Position numbers and translations under genes: made by a program
The notes under the pieces: model-generated
Told to the model about the DNA's origin: nothing
Seen by the model: the letters and a program-made list of their open reading frames with translations, nothing else
The model's database searches: none
Part shown: one piece after another, positions 42,545 to 53,366 of the stretch
Layout: the number at the start of each line of letters is the position of its first letter
Position numbering within the stretch: the first letter of the stretch is position 1
Assembly (NCBI GenBank): GCA_946894095.1
Contig: OX335650.1
Location: 7,068,001-7,132,000, forward strand
Origin: Incurvaria masculella
Taxonomy: Eukaryota > Arthropoda > Insecta > Lepidoptera > Incurvariidae
Direction: 5' to 3'
DNA: 64,000 nt

Positions 42545-43072
42545 TGGAACTAACTCATTCACGGGCACGGTACAAAACCGATTTATCGCGCTCTGGGACC
42601 TTCTCTGTTACACAGAAAAAGACAGGCTCCGTGATGAGTAAGATGCAACATGTCCACAAAGCAGACAATGCGCATAGTGTTTGATTTGGTAAGATTTACG
42701 AAAAAATGTATTACAAAACGACTTATAGCTAAAAGTAAACTACGATCGTTGTAGTCAAAAATCTAACAAAAACCAAATTTGTTATAAATCTTCATGAAAC
42801 AAGCCATGTCTGATGACTAATATTTTTAGGGTTTTTTAGTTAATCGTTGAGTAATCCACCTCCAAAGTTATTGTATAAAACGCGCAAAAAAATTCGAAGT
42901 TTCGGACCTTATACCTTAGAAACCTAATAAAATTTTACAATGCCCGACAGTCATCAGACATCTATTTCGATCAAATAAAGCTATTTTGAGTATTATTTTG
43001 GATCTCTGATGAGAAATATGCTCAAGATCTTCTTTCCACGTTTGTATGGGGAGTTGAGCGGGAAGGCCCACC
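42545..43072 (-). mobile_element. TTAA-flanked MITE, copy 4
   Basis: Right end complement of GGTGGGCCTTCCCGCTCAAC with TTAA at 43073-43076. The left end lacks the terminal 20 bp or so. The interior matches copies 1 and 3. Confidence 0.75.
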
Positions 43073-43164
43073 TTAAGTCTAGATTTTTAAATAAACTATA
43101 ACCCCACTTAAATCTTACAAAATCAGCAAATTACAAAATAAAAAAGTGTACATCTTTAGCTATA

Positions 43165-43370
43165 ATCACCTCTAGTGTCATGATATTAGCCCAAAACAAC
43201 ATATAGGACCGAGGTGCCATGCCAGGAACTTTCTTATATTTCATGGCTACATTGTAATGGAAGAAAAATATCGTCTATTTTCATTGCCGCTTTGGCCGTA
43301 GTTAATTCAATGCGATAGTACAGCCCCTACAGTTTTATGTTTAATCCGAACTACGATGAAACGTGAAGTA
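43165..43370 (-). mobile_element. SINE body fragment
   Basis: Complement of the shared body: ATATTAGCCCAAAACAAC, GGTGCCATGCCAGGAACTTT, TTCATTGCCGCTTTGGCC. No head. Confidence 0.6.
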
Positions 43371-43423
43371 GTAAATACTCTTTCGAAGACAAAATACGCC
43401 ACCCTTAAGAGATTTTTATCATT

Positions 43424-43792
43424 GTCAGCCTCGGTAGCACAGTGGTGGGACACCTTGAGATTCTGTAAGCTGGGTAATCAGCCCTGAGCGCGGTTGGGTT
43501 CTGGATGGGTGACCATTTTAGACCATTAGGGCTGGCCGTGGTTCGGATTCCACGTAAAACTGTAGGTCCCCTTCCTTACTTACTATTTTGTAGGGTTTAT
43601 CCCGTCCGGGTTGGTACCATTGCATTGAATGAACGATGATCGAAGTGGCAATGAAAATTGACCGTGTTTTCCATCCAGTTCAATGTAGCCGAGGAATTTA
43701 AGAAAAGTCCTGGTATGGCACCTAGTTCCCAAGTCGTGTTTTAGGCTAATATCTGACGTTCAGTTTGGTATTAGCCATCCATTTATAGTTCT
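43424..43792 (+). mobile_element. 5S-headed SINE, nearly full length
   Basis: Starts GTCAGCCTCGGTAGCACAGT, with a decayed 5S part (GTAAGCTGGGTAATCAG ... GGATGGGTGACCA), then GGCTGGCCGTGGTTCGGATT and the same body and tail as the tRNA-type SINE. Compare the better preserved head at 55237. Confidence 0.8.
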
Positions 43793-43913
43793 TTAAAAAA
43801 ATCATTACAATACCGACTCAAACAAAAACGATCGTATAAATATTTAAATTTTGATTAAGATATCGTTATGAACAAATATTAAACCAGGCAGTTCCAGTAA
43901 ATATGTACATTAA

Positions 43914-44060
43914 CCCTGCTACTAATAATCCCAGATCATCGTCTGAATAGGTATACAATGTTTTGTCCCTTTCTATCGAATTAGAAACTGCCTGTCAATG
44001 TGAAAGGACAAAACATTGCATGACTATTCAGCTGATGATCTAGGTTTATTAGTAACAGGG
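43914..44060. mobile_element. Palindromic MITE, copy 1
   Basis: Ends ACCCTGCTACTAATAAT and ATTAGTAACAGGG. Arms of about 60 bp (CCAGATCATCGTCTGAATAG, ACAATGTTTTGTCC) fold into one long hairpin. Second copy at 50294. Confidence 0.7.
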
Positions 44061-44089
44061 ATAATATTTCGTGCTAAACAAGTACGTCG

Positions 44090-45150
44090 CTTTTTCCAAG
44101 GAGTGTGATATGTATGTTATATTATGATATGTATGGAAGATAGCCAGTGCATGTTATGCGATGAGATCAATAAAAAACACTGTGCACATATCAACTTTAA
44201 GAATAATTGATTTTAGCTTTATAGAATCGATTTTAAGGTACGGAATAGATGTGTGGGGAAACAATTGTAATGTTAAAAAAAAGTATTCTCATCCTTCAAA
44301 AGAAAGTTTTACGAATTATTTGTGGAGCCAAATATGATAAAAGTTGCCGACCCCTTTTCGTAAAATAAAAAACCGGCCAAGTGCGATTCGGACTCGCACA
44401 CGAAGGGTTCCGTACCATCGTAAAAAAATGTATAAAAAAAATCACGTTTTTTGTATGGGGACCCCCTTTAATTTTAATTATTTCTTAATTTTACCTATTT
44501 GTTGTTATAGCGGCAAAATAAAAACCCTCACTCTGTGAACATTTCAGCTGTCTATCTGTTACGGTTACTGAGATACAGCACTGTGACAGACGGACAGACG
44601 GACGGACGGACGGACGGACGGACGGACGGACGGACGGACAGCGGAGGCTTAGTAATAGGGTTCCATTTTCACCCTTTGGGTACGGAACCCTAAAAAATCA
44701 TGACTGTAATATAATATGCATTGGAGTATATAAGAAAAACTAATACTTCGATAAAGTGAAGGAATTGCAGATATATGACTTAAGAAATAACGACAGTTTT
44801 CGACCAAAAGGCCCAAAATGTTTATTGTTTAAGAATTCATCGATTTATACTGGAGTAAAAATTTACAATCATTTACCTATTTCCATCAAACAATTTTTAA
44901 CAATAACCAATTTTTTAATTAATTTAAAAGAATATTTGTTAAGTAACCCGTTTTATAATAAAGAAGAATTTTTCAATAATTTTAATTGTAATTTAGAATA
45001 ATTTAATATTGACATTTATTGAACCAGACTATGTATTGAAAATGTATTGGGAATTTTAATAATGTATTTATAATTAATTTTTATTATAAACTCTAAGATC
45101 ATTAATTTATGTTATAAAATGTGCACGGCTCGCAAGGGTCACTCATGCTA
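44090..45150 (+). pseudogene. LINE ORF2 C-terminal region split by a GACG element
   Basis: Upstream codons ASACYAMRSIKNTVHIST, IDFSFIESILRYGIDVWG and LQKKVLRIICGAKYDKSC reach 44366. After the insertion the ORF resumes with KVKELQIYDLRNND, SIYTGVKIYNHLPISIKQF and NPFYNKEEFF to a stop at 45001. The LINE 3' UTR ends CTAAATAAATAAAATAAAT. Apart from the insertion, one frameshift lies near 44282. Confidence 0.78.
44367..44697 (+). mobile_element. GACG-microsatellite element inserted in a LINE ORF
   Basis: AAAACCGGCCAAGTGCGATT at the start, the GACG array at 44588-44640 and GGTACGGAACCCTAAAAAA at the end. Confidence 0.82.
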
Positions 45151-45529
45151 AATAAATAAAATAAATATCTATTATTCGACCGTGAAGCAAGAACATATGA
45201 AATAAAGAAAGAGCCCCGTAAAATAACTACTGTAAGAATATACTGCTAGGCTGGGTCCGAACCATCTAAAATACCATTCGTGGATATTGCGTCTTCCAAG
45301 ACGTAATACCCGAAAGTACCTACACATGTAACTGTCGCACGCACGTGCCACTCCCGCCCCGCACCACCCGGCGATAGCGTCCTCCGTCCGTCTCCCCGTG
45401 CCGCTGCCTACTCACTCATACAATTACAACTGATAAATGTCTGCATATGGCTGCGCAACAAATACACCTGTGAGAGCGGCACCTGTAAAACGCTTGCAGA
45501 TTTAATACATTTTTACCTTGTTTCAGACT
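45151..45529. other. Unassigned sequence
   Basis: Short CpG-rich part at 45320-45410. Nothing recognised. Confidence 0.4.
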
Positions 45530-46060
45530 ACTTGCGATGTTGCAAAATTAGGGAAATGTTCACAATTGATTTAAGTTAACACTGAATGACGGAAATCTTA
45601 TTTCTGATTTTTTGTTTACCGTTTACAGCATTAGAAAGTTTGGATTTAAAAAAAAATACTGTTATAAGACTTGCAACATTCTAAAAACTTTACAGGATAA
45701 AGAATATAATTTTGTTTACATATTCTAGAAAGAAAGGTAGCCATAGCAAGTAAGGTTCTCAGCATAGATTTTTTTTAGTAAAAACATTTTTTTAAATATA
45801 TTTCCGTAATTAGAAAATTGTTGCAAATTCACCGTTACATTACGCCTTAAAAGAGTTAACAAATACATTTCTATAATACCATTTCTAAATATTTGTTTAG
45901 GAGATATATATTTTTTTATACATTTTAATTTTTTTTTCTATCTTCCGGGCCCCGCTCAATGTTGCAAACTTAATGTAAGCATATAAATATGAAATTGTAT
46001 ATTTCTGAGAAAAAAAAATTCATTTCGGATTTCATGTGTTTCTCAAACCGTCCGGGGACG
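45530..46060 (-). repeat. AT-rich dispersed repeat with recurrent TTGCAACA, copy 2
   Basis: Inverted relative to 39695-40225. Read on minus it shares GGGGCCCGGAAGATAGAAA and TATCTCCTAAACAAATATTT. Confidence 0.7.
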
Positions 46061-46431
46061 GGCCTATTAGTAATGTAAAGATTTTAAACTTTTTCTCGTG
46101 GTGATTTTATCATCTAGATTCAGATTGAGATTTTTAATCAGATTTACTTTACACAGAATGTATAGTACAACATTTTTTAGTATTTACCTTTGTCGAGTTT
46201 GAACCTACATGTATATAAACAATTATACGATACCTATTTTATATAAAGTTAAGAACAAAACTTATTTTAACTAATAATTCTCAAAAGATTGCAAAATGAA
46301 TTACTTAACAGCCAGTCATGTAACTTTTTTTTATATTTATGTTTTTTTTTTTCATTTCTGATGTTTTCTGTTTATTGATCAGTTTTTCCAATTTAACATT
46401 TTTTTTATGCAACCTGTCGTGGATCGTACAC
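46061..46431. other. Unassigned AT-rich sequence
   Basis: Nothing recognised. Confidence 0.4.
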
Positions 46432-46802
46432 CACTACCGTTATGCTAATATTATAATACACCACATTCCCGACGGTATTAGGTAACATGCCAGGACCTTC
46501 CCTTTATAAGCACGGCTACACTGAACTAGATGGAGAATACGGACAATTTTTGATTGCAGCTTCGACCATCTTTTCATCCGATGCGATGGTAACAACCCGT
46601 GCGGGCTTAAATTCTACCACATAGTAGCGGAAGGGGGCCCACAGTTTTACATTGACTCCGAAACATGACTCAACTCGCATTCGTCACGAAATTCACTTAT
46701 CCGACTCAGGAAGAGAAAGAAAGAGTGCATGAACGGGGCGAGGATTTGAACCCAGACCTCTAGTACGCAAGGCAAGTCCCCGGGCAACTAGGCTACGAGC
46801 CT
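46432..46802 (-). mobile_element. tRNA-headed SINE, nearly full length
   Basis: The complement begins GGCTCGTAGCCTAGTTGCCC (box A-like) and has TGGGTTCAAATCCTCGCCCC (box B), then the linker, body and tail in order. One of the better copies with 22846 and 48536. Confidence 0.8.
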
Positions 46803-46849
46803 TGCATAGCCACTTCATCATAGGCTATCTTTAGATAGAAGACATTGAA

Positions 46850-47175
46850 ATATTTGTGTTCTATCGTCTCTACCATAGAGAATGCTCGTCGGAGCTGCAC
46901 AACGCTGTTCCTCCGTCCCCTCTCTACCATCGCTCAACGCGGAGCGGGCAGGGAATGCACCCATTCACTGTAGTAAAAAAAAACAACCGATCCTCTAGGT
47001 CCGTTATCTATACGGTCGTTAAGAGGTTAATGAGGTGATCGAGTTTCATGCAATGACTCGTGCCTGTTTCCCCAGTCAAATTATGAAATTACGTTAAATC
47101 AACCGAGAGCGACATCCATAATATAAGCCTCTAAAGATTTGTGTCAAAATGTTTAAGGGCGTAAATAAATAAATA
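46850..47175 (+). pseudogene. LINE ORF2 C-terminal fragment
   Basis: The frame 46856-47038 reads FYRLYHRECSSELHNAVP then YHRSTRSGQGMHPF, a motif very common near the C-terminus of insect LINE ORF2. It ends in VKRLMR. AAATAAATAAATAAAA follows at about 47163. Only the last 60 codons remain. Confidence 0.7.
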
Positions 47176-47249
47176 AAAAAATACAGACGTATGACTCGAT
47201 TATATATTTTAAAATCCAAAATGTCCAAATCCTAGTATACCATTTATAG

Positions 47250-47360
47250 CCCTATTCAGAGTGGTCGGACTAACTTTAGTGCGCCGGACTAAACCGGTTT
47301 TTGTATGGTTAGTCCGGTGCTAATCTTGTACTAAGTTTTGACTGAATACGACTGCTAGAG
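47250..47360 (-). mobile_element. TA-type MITE, copy 1
   Basis: CCTATTCAGAGTGGTCGGAC ... CCGGTTTTTGTATGGTTAGT ... GTACTAAGTTTTGACTGAAT. About 110 bp. The second copy at 50881 lies inside a SINE. Confidence 0.65.
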
Positions 47361-47774
47361 CTTGTAAACCGTTATCGCCCGTATTATGGGGAATTGTTAG
47401 GGTAACGACTTCTTATGATTCAACCGTCTAAATCAGAATTATCTATTTACTCTTGTTTTCTATCTTCCGTCATTTATCGAACGATAAAAATCTGTTCAAT
47501 TTGCAAGTAATTAGAAGCGAACGCAGATTTTACTAAATTAAACTCGCCCTCGGAATCTTAATTAATTATCTTTTTAATTTTTTATCGCCCCATTTTTATC
47601 GCTCGCATTCCCAGGAATGGTCGCTCAGGTGTATTTGTGGCTCGGGCGTGTAAAATTTTACGATTTCCGCAGTTGACATTTGAAGGGGCGCCTCATCGAG
47701 TAGGAAGTACGGGAGTAGCGACCGATAGTCATTGTCGTGGCGGCAGCGAAGCCACGCGTTACTGATAATGCACT
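47361..47774. other. Unassigned sequence
   Basis: Nothing recognised. Confidence 0.4.
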
Positions 47775-47977
47775 GAGGGGCTACCATGGTAAATTCACTC
47801 GCCGGGTGAAAAACTACGTGAGTGATTACTTCTGAAGTTTGGTTGCATTTCGTACCATGCTAGCTATCACACGACGTGTTATTCGATCAAGTGAACTGAG
47901 ATTTACTAGTTAGGGTGGTACGAAATCGCTTGCAATTCACCCGTCAGATGAATTTATTACGGTAACCCCCCAGTTGA
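47775..47977. mobile_element. MITE with TACCATGGTAAATTCA ends
   Basis: Left GGGGCTACCATGGTAAATTC and right complement GGGGGGTTACCGTAATAAAT, each followed by CGGGTGAA. About 200 bp. Interior GTACCATGCTAGCTATCACA is shared with 20690-20830. Confidence 0.6.
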
Positions 47978-48039
47978 TTGCTTACGATTAAGAGACGCGC
48001 GACATCCAGTGTTCGGTAAATAGCTTTCTGTGCAGTTCG

Positions 48040-48237
48040 TCTACAGGCTGTTGCAACGGCCAGTGCATTAAATTTGGAAATTGATTATTGTCATTGAAAT
48101 AAACAAAAAAGTTTTTTTTTTTCTGAATTTCCTCTAATAAAAAAGTAAGACTTTCCGTACAAAGTAATTCATGAATTTAGTATAAAAGAATCGTATTGTC
48201 CGTTACAACGTGAGAACGTTGTATGTAACTGAACATG
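48040..48237. repeat. Repeat partner of 5925-6067
   Basis: CAACGGCCAGTGCATTAAAT ... ACGTGAGAACGTTGTATGTA, leading into the SINE tail GAACATGGATGGCTAATATC at about 48231. Confidence 0.5.
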
Positions 48238-48535
48238 GATGGCTAATATCACTCATCATGACATTGCGAACCATGTGAAATTAATGTATAAACGGCATCA
48301 CACATTGGCCTTTGACTCACACACGTTTTCCTTGCAAATGCCGATGCCTACTGTGGCGCAGAGGTTGATGCGCTCTGTACTAGCCGTTGCAACTTCCTAC
48401 ATACGTGTTCTCACGTGTCGATGGAACTCGAGAACATCAGGAGTGGGCGAATTCGTAAGCTAACTGGCTGGCCGGCGCGCTCCCGTCAGTGTATGTATTA
48501 CACTAAAAAGTGTCTACGTTGCCGCTAAACGGTTT
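48238..48535. other. SINE tail scrap, then unassigned sequence
   Basis: About 40 bp of SINE tail (minus), after which nothing is recognised. Confidence 0.4.
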
Positions 48536-48888
48536 TTTATGCAACCTGACATTGTGGTATTACCACACAGCTACCGTTATGATATTAGCCCAATTCACTA
48601 CATTCCCGAAGGAATTAGGTGCCATGTCACGACCTTGCCTTTGTGAGCACGGCTACATTGAACTGGATGGAAAACACGGACAATTTGTCATTGCCGCTTC
48701 GACCATCTTTTCCTCCAATGCGATGCGGGCTTAAACCTCGTATTCCAGCTCGTATTCGTGACGAAATGCTCTTATCGAACTCGGAAAGAGAAAGAAAGTG
48801 GTGCATGTCGGGGCGAGGAATTGAACCCAGACCTTTGGTACGCTAGGACAGTCCCCGCGCCACCAGGCAGCGTGCCGCTCAGAGGGGC
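48536..48888 (-). mobile_element. tRNA-headed SINE, nearly full length
   Basis: The complement starts GAGCGGCACGCTGCCTGGTG with box B-like GGGTTCAATTCC near 48820, the linker and body in order, and ends AATACCACAATGTCAGG. A small deletion removes part of GGTACCATCG. Confidence 0.8.
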
Positions 48889-49194
48889 TAGCCGGTTGAG
48901 CTTCGATTGCCACTCCAGTCCTTCCTGACCCGTTGGGGCGCGCCCGTCGCTGGGGGCGGCGCGCGGGGCGAGAAGTTACGATCGGCCCGGTAATGAGTGC
49001 GACTGTTCGTCGATTTAATTGGATTATAATGAGGCGGGCGGCGGGGGGTGGGTGCCGGTCGGTGCGCGCTTGCGGGGCAGGTGCGCCCGGTGTCACCCGC
49101 CGCCGCCGCGCCGCCGCGCCGCACCGTCTCGTCGACACGTCACGTGGTACAGTCGAGGACACATTCGGGTGTCCGGGTGCATCTTGTGTTTTAT
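48889..49194. other. GC-rich islet
   Basis: CpG-rich with GCCGCCGCC runs at 49098-49120. Frames of up to 143 codons on both strands without motifs. Confidence 0.35.
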
Positions 49195-49465
49195 GTATTC
49201 AAATACCGGCCATCATCACGGGTTGACTAGAATAAATCTGGCGATAAGTCCGCCTTTGTGCAGTATTTTAGTTTTTCTGTATGTTTTCTCTGTAATTGTA
49301 TATTTTCTCTGTGCACAATGAATAATTTATTCTTTTATCACATCTTCTGTCGCGATTCTGCTCACGATACCCAAAGGTAGACTGGTAGAGAATGCCCCTG
49401 GCATTAAGTTGTACCTTTTGCCCGAATTTTGAGTGCAATAAACATATATAAATAAATAAATAGAT
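49195..49465 (+). mobile_element. Two adjoining LINE 3' ends
   Basis: 49205-49345 matches the complement of 22555-22710 (GGCGATAAGTCCGCCTTTGT). 49360-49462 (GACTGGTAGAGAATGCCCCT ... AAATAAATAAATAG) is a second LINE-type 3' end. Both are non-coding. Confidence 0.55.
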
Positions 49466-50293
49466 TCTCGTCCCTATTCTTTGAGCACAGTGAAATTGTA
49501 CTTAACTTAAAAATCCAAAAATGTTTAAAACGACAATGTTAAACAAAAACAATTGGTTCTCCATCAGGTACCGACTTCCTTCCGTAACTCCTGACGCAAC
49601 TAGGACGCTGGAGTCCTTGCAATACGTAGTTAGATCAGAAGCTTCTCGGCAACGACAAAATATTCTTTATTAAGTTATGCTAATTGCACGTTAGTGTTAA
49701 AAATACCATAAAATAAAATAAAATGTGAACCTGACATATTTCATTGTGTGTCGAGGAGTTGCAGACTTTTGTAATATTTAAAGATGCGTAAGGATAGTAA
49801 ATTATGATTTGAAGTGTTTCTTTCAATATCACCGGCGTGGTTGTCACGATAACGATAGAAGAGGCATGTCAAAAATACATCAAGTTGTCGTTTGTATGCG
49901 GGTTGTGTCTATGTTTTGTTGGCTACAATCCCATGGCCGCGAGTGTACCTGCAGGCAGTAACAGCTGTTTACCACTTGAACTTTCCGAAAGCCTCGTTCC
50001 GATGTTATTGTACATTTCTTGGGCGCCTGGTGTGATGGCACCGGTTATGAAAATTCTATTTCTTTTCCGCGTTGATTAAACCAATACATAGATGGGTAAA
50101 TTAATGCATAATGACACAATTTTATACAAAAACATAAATACTTATAGGGTCTGTAAACTGTGAAATGGACCTTCTGCCGAGGGATTTTCCTCATAGTACT
50201 ACCTGCTAGAAAAGATAGTATTCAAATTAAGTAAAAGTCAAGGTAAACAAAAAAAAATTAAAGAGGTGAGGCCACTTTGAAAATGTAAACTTA
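49466..50293. other. Unassigned stretch
   Basis: An 80-codon frame (49837-50079) has no recognised domain. No repeat partner. Confidence 0.4.
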
Positions 50294-50445
50294 ATCCCTG
50301 TTACTAATAAACCCAGATCATCTTCTGAATAGTTATACAATGTTTTGTCCCTTTCTCTCGAATTCGAAACTACATTCAGTGCAATGAACAAAACATTTTG
50401 TAACTATTCAGGCGATGATCTGCGCTTATTAGTTAGTAACAGGGA
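50294..50445. mobile_element. Palindromic MITE, copy 2
   Basis: ATCCCTGTTACTAATAAACC and its complement at the far end. Arms of about 60 bp, as at 43914. Confidence 0.7.
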
Positions 50446-50719
50446 ATATGTTATTTGGGTCACAGTGTAATGTTAACCCGGCCAACAGAGATACCACGGC
50501 TGTATAAATGTGTACAGTCCCTCCCGAACCCCTTCTACCCACTCCCCCGCCCTCACCCGCGGAGCTCGACTAGAGGGAGGAGCTTTTTCATTTGGCAACC
50601 CCCGCCGGGAGCGGCTTACGGAGGAACAACGCAATTACTTGCGGGAATAATGTCCCGCTGAGTGCAGTTGGATAGATGATCTCCTAACCGACGCGCGACG
50701 ATCTACAGGTACCGCGTGG
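50446..50719. other. Unassigned sequence
   Basis: Nothing recognised. C-rich near 50520-50570. Confidence 0.4.
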
Positions 50720-51125
50720 CCCGTGGCTCAGGGGCTGGTGGACTTTCCTTCCATTCCAGAGGTCTGGATTTAAATCCCCGCCTCGTTCGTGCACCACTAT
50801 ATTTTTCTTTCTGACTTGGAAATGTGCGTTTCATTACGAATGCCAGCTGTTCCATGCTTCGGTATCCATGTAAAACTGTAGCCGGCTTATTCAGAGAGCA
50901 CCTGTCAAAACTTAGTACGAGATTAGCACCTGACTAACCATACACAAACCGGCTTTAGTCCGGCGGATTAAATTTAGTCCGTCCCTTCTGAATACAGCTT
51001 TAGGACCCTTTCCCTGCTAGGTTAAAACTCGATGAGGTTGGGACGAAGAGATGGTCGAAGCGGCAATGAAAATGTCAGTTTTTTCCATCCAGTTCAATAT
51101 AGCCGTGCTAGTAAAAGGGAGGTCA
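50720..51125 (+). mobile_element. tRNA-headed SINE split by a TA-type MITE
   Basis: Head CCGTGGCTCAGGGGCTGGTG, box B-like GGATTTAAATCCCC, then the linker and GCTTCGGTATCCATGTAAAA. The body resumes at 51002 (GGACCCTTTCCCTGCTAGGT) after the 121-bp insertion and runs to AAAAGGGAGGTC. The tail is missing. Confidence 0.8.
50881..50999 (+). mobile_element. TA-type MITE, copy 2, inside a SINE
   Basis: GCCGGCTTATTCAGAGAG at the left and TTCTGAATACAGCTT at the right, flanked by TA (50879-50880 and 51000-51001). The uninterrupted SINE reads CTGTAGG here, so TA is the duplicated target, as in Tc1/mariner-type elements. Confidence 0.8.
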
Positions 51126-51289
51126 ATCTATCCCTAATCACCTGTACGCTGGCTACTCGTGGCTACCAGGTCCAATCAGGTTCACACTTGATGAAGTTTT
51201 ACAAAGTGGAAATCACATTGACACTATTAGTAATTATTACTTCCGATGCCATTCTCTTCATAAACAAAACATGCATTTCTAAGGGACCA

Positions 51290-51560
51290 TCAATAGCACA
51301 TCTATTGTTCTGATTGTAAATAATAATCTAATTCTGAACACCGTTCTTGTTCTAAAAAAAAAATACATATACTTACAGCATATTTTTAAGAAATTTTTAC
51401 GAACCTATTACTTGTACACGAATGAACTATTTGAAATATTGTTCCTTTTCATTGCACATCCATTGTTATGATTGTAATTAATAATCTAATTCTGAACAAC
51501 GTTCTTGTTCTAAAAATACATACATATACAGCTTATTTTTATTAAAAATTACCTGAACAA
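51290..51560 (+). repeat. Tandem repeat, unit about 167 bp
   Basis: ATTGTTCTGATTGTAA ... TAATCTAATTCTGAACACCG ... ATTTGAAATATTGTTCC, then a second copy from about 51460. A third partial copy (ACCTATTTGAAATATTGTTC) lies at 52016-52038, beyond the Penelope-like piece. Confidence 0.65.
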
Positions 51561-51965
51561 CGAAACCTCCCACGAATCATTCGGGAGTCCATCGAAATCA
51601 GCAAGCACAAGAACTTCAATCGTGAAGATTCCTACCGTCTTTCGCCCATATGGAAACCCGTGCTGAATAAGCTGAAAACTGAATTTCGGAGAGGTGCACC
51701 GACAACAGACGTCGAGGAAAACACAGTCAGCGTGTTTTGCACTTCACACGAAATTCGGACCGCAGCTAATCCTCATGAAAATGTACGAGTGTTGCCATGG
51801 ACGCTGAGAAGTGAAGCAAAGCGGCGGGTAGCCAGTATCGTGCCTACCTCCGTCGCGACAGGCACGTTCTCCTGAAGATGGAGCCCATGTGAGGCTCCGA
51901 AACGTCGAGCAGCACGTCCTGCTCCTCACACGCGCGGTAAGCCGTCAAACTAAATATTGTAGTTA
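51561..51965 (+). pseudogene. Penelope-like element C-terminus and 3' flank
   Basis: The frame covering 51577-51875 begins IRESIEISKHKNFNREDS, then YRLSPIWKPVLNKLK. This matches the C-terminal end of Penelope-like retroelement proteins downstream of the GIY-YIG endonuclease, as I remember the family. Frame position is unbroken for about 100 codons, but the reverse transcriptase and most of the endonuclease are absent. A hammerhead-like motif follows at 51872-51906. Confidence 0.6.
51872..51906 (+). ncRNA. Hammerhead-ribozyme-like motif
   Basis: CTGAAGA (fits CUGANGA), one extra T, stem II GGAGCC/GGCTCC with a 7-base loop, GAAA, then CGTC. The order and sequences are those of a hammerhead core with a minimal helix III. 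The extra base before stem II and an undefined helix I leave activity doubtful. Confidence 0.45.
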
Positions 51966-52037
51966 TGTCCCGCGTAAGTTTTAAAATATTAATTTACTAA
52001 CCTGTTCACGAATTACCTATTTGAAATATTGTTCCTT

Positions 52038-52327
52038 TTTAGGGTTCCGTACCCGAAAGGTGAAAACGGAACCCTATTACTAAGCCTCCGCTGTCCGTCC
52101 GTCCGTCTGTCACAGGGCTGTATCTCATGAACCGTAATAGGTAGGCAGCTGAAAATTTCACAGAGTGTGTATTTATTTAGCCGCTATAACAACAAATAGG
52201 TACAATTTAAAAATAATAAAAATGAAAGGGGGCCCCCATACAAAAATCGTGTTTTTTGTGTTAAATCCAGTACGATGGTACGGAACCCTTCGTGTGCGAG
52301 TCCGACTCGCACTTGGCCGGTTTTTTA
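52038..52327 (-). mobile_element. GACG-microsatellite element, shortest array
   Basis: TTTAGGGTTCCGTACCCGAA to CACTTGGCCGGTTTTTT. Only about four CCGT units at 52094-52110. Confidence 0.82.
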
Positions 52328-53251
52328 TTATGTATGTTAAATATGCATGGACGCATGACTTGTTGATTTAAAGGCGTAATTACACGTTCGTTTTGTAGCA
52401 CTTTCATATTATCTAAAACCTGCCCCCTCCGGCGGCGGCGCGGCCAGTGGCGGCATCGAATGTTTTTGATAGGCGTCAGGGGTAACCCTTCATGTCACAA
52501 TTTAACAGGCATTTTAAAGTTAGGGTTACTTGCACGAAGACCCCCTGCGTTCGTTTCGTTCTGTTATTACGGGATACATGTAGAAACTTGTATCGCATGC
52601 GGAGTAAGTCGGCGGCACATCCGTGGGAACTCTTCAGGCGTAGAAATACATAGTGAAATCGCGCCATATATCCCTCGAATTATGATCATAGAGATTTTTA
52701 GCATTGAAAATGCTTTTTGGCATCGGTTTTCAAGAAAAGTGCGGCAGGGGGAAAGAATCTTCAATTATTAAGGGGGTGTTAGCACCTGATTGCGTTCAGT
52801 CCCATAAGGGCGTAATTATTTTTGATTTAAAAATGGTTGCAACGAATTTCGATGATCAAAAAGGTACATTTATTTTTTTAGAATGATGATCTAGCCATAA
52901 TTTAAAGACAAAACTGTGAGATCCTGATGCTTTGATTGCTCAAACGGGTTTTGAATGTTTTTAATGATGGGATCCTCAGATAAATATAATTATGTGTTTA
53001 AAATACAGCTAAACGATCAAATTATCTTTCATCTTTTTGAAATTACAAAATCAGGAGTAATTCTATTTCAAAATAAGAAAATGTGCTTTCACTTACGTTC
53101 TTATGGAACTAAATGTAATCAGGTGCCTTTCTTACCTTCTTCCAATCTTGAAAGCAAGTAGCAGCGAAATTGCTCACTCACAAGCGTGCTTTGCCGAATT
53201 TGTCCAGCAGAAGTGCTCGCCGAGTATAATAACTATACTATAGTTTTACTG
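52328..53251. other. Unassigned stretch
   Basis: GGCGGCGGCGCGG at 52431. Frames of 60-103 codons without motif. Nothing recognised. Confidence 0.35.
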
Positions 53252-53366
53252 TGACGAAGTTTCTTGTCGGCTCTTCTTCGCCAGAAGTAATCGAACCGAC
53301 AGGGAAAAAAATTACGAATCCGAGTGTGTAATATACATCGAATGGAGGAAATAAAGAAACTGAAAC
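53252..53366 (+). mobile_element. 3' end of LINE-alpha, short copy
   Basis: GTGACGAAGTTTCTTGTCGG to GGAGGAAATAAAGAAACTGA: the last 115 bp of the LINE-alpha 3' UTR. Confidence 0.75.
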
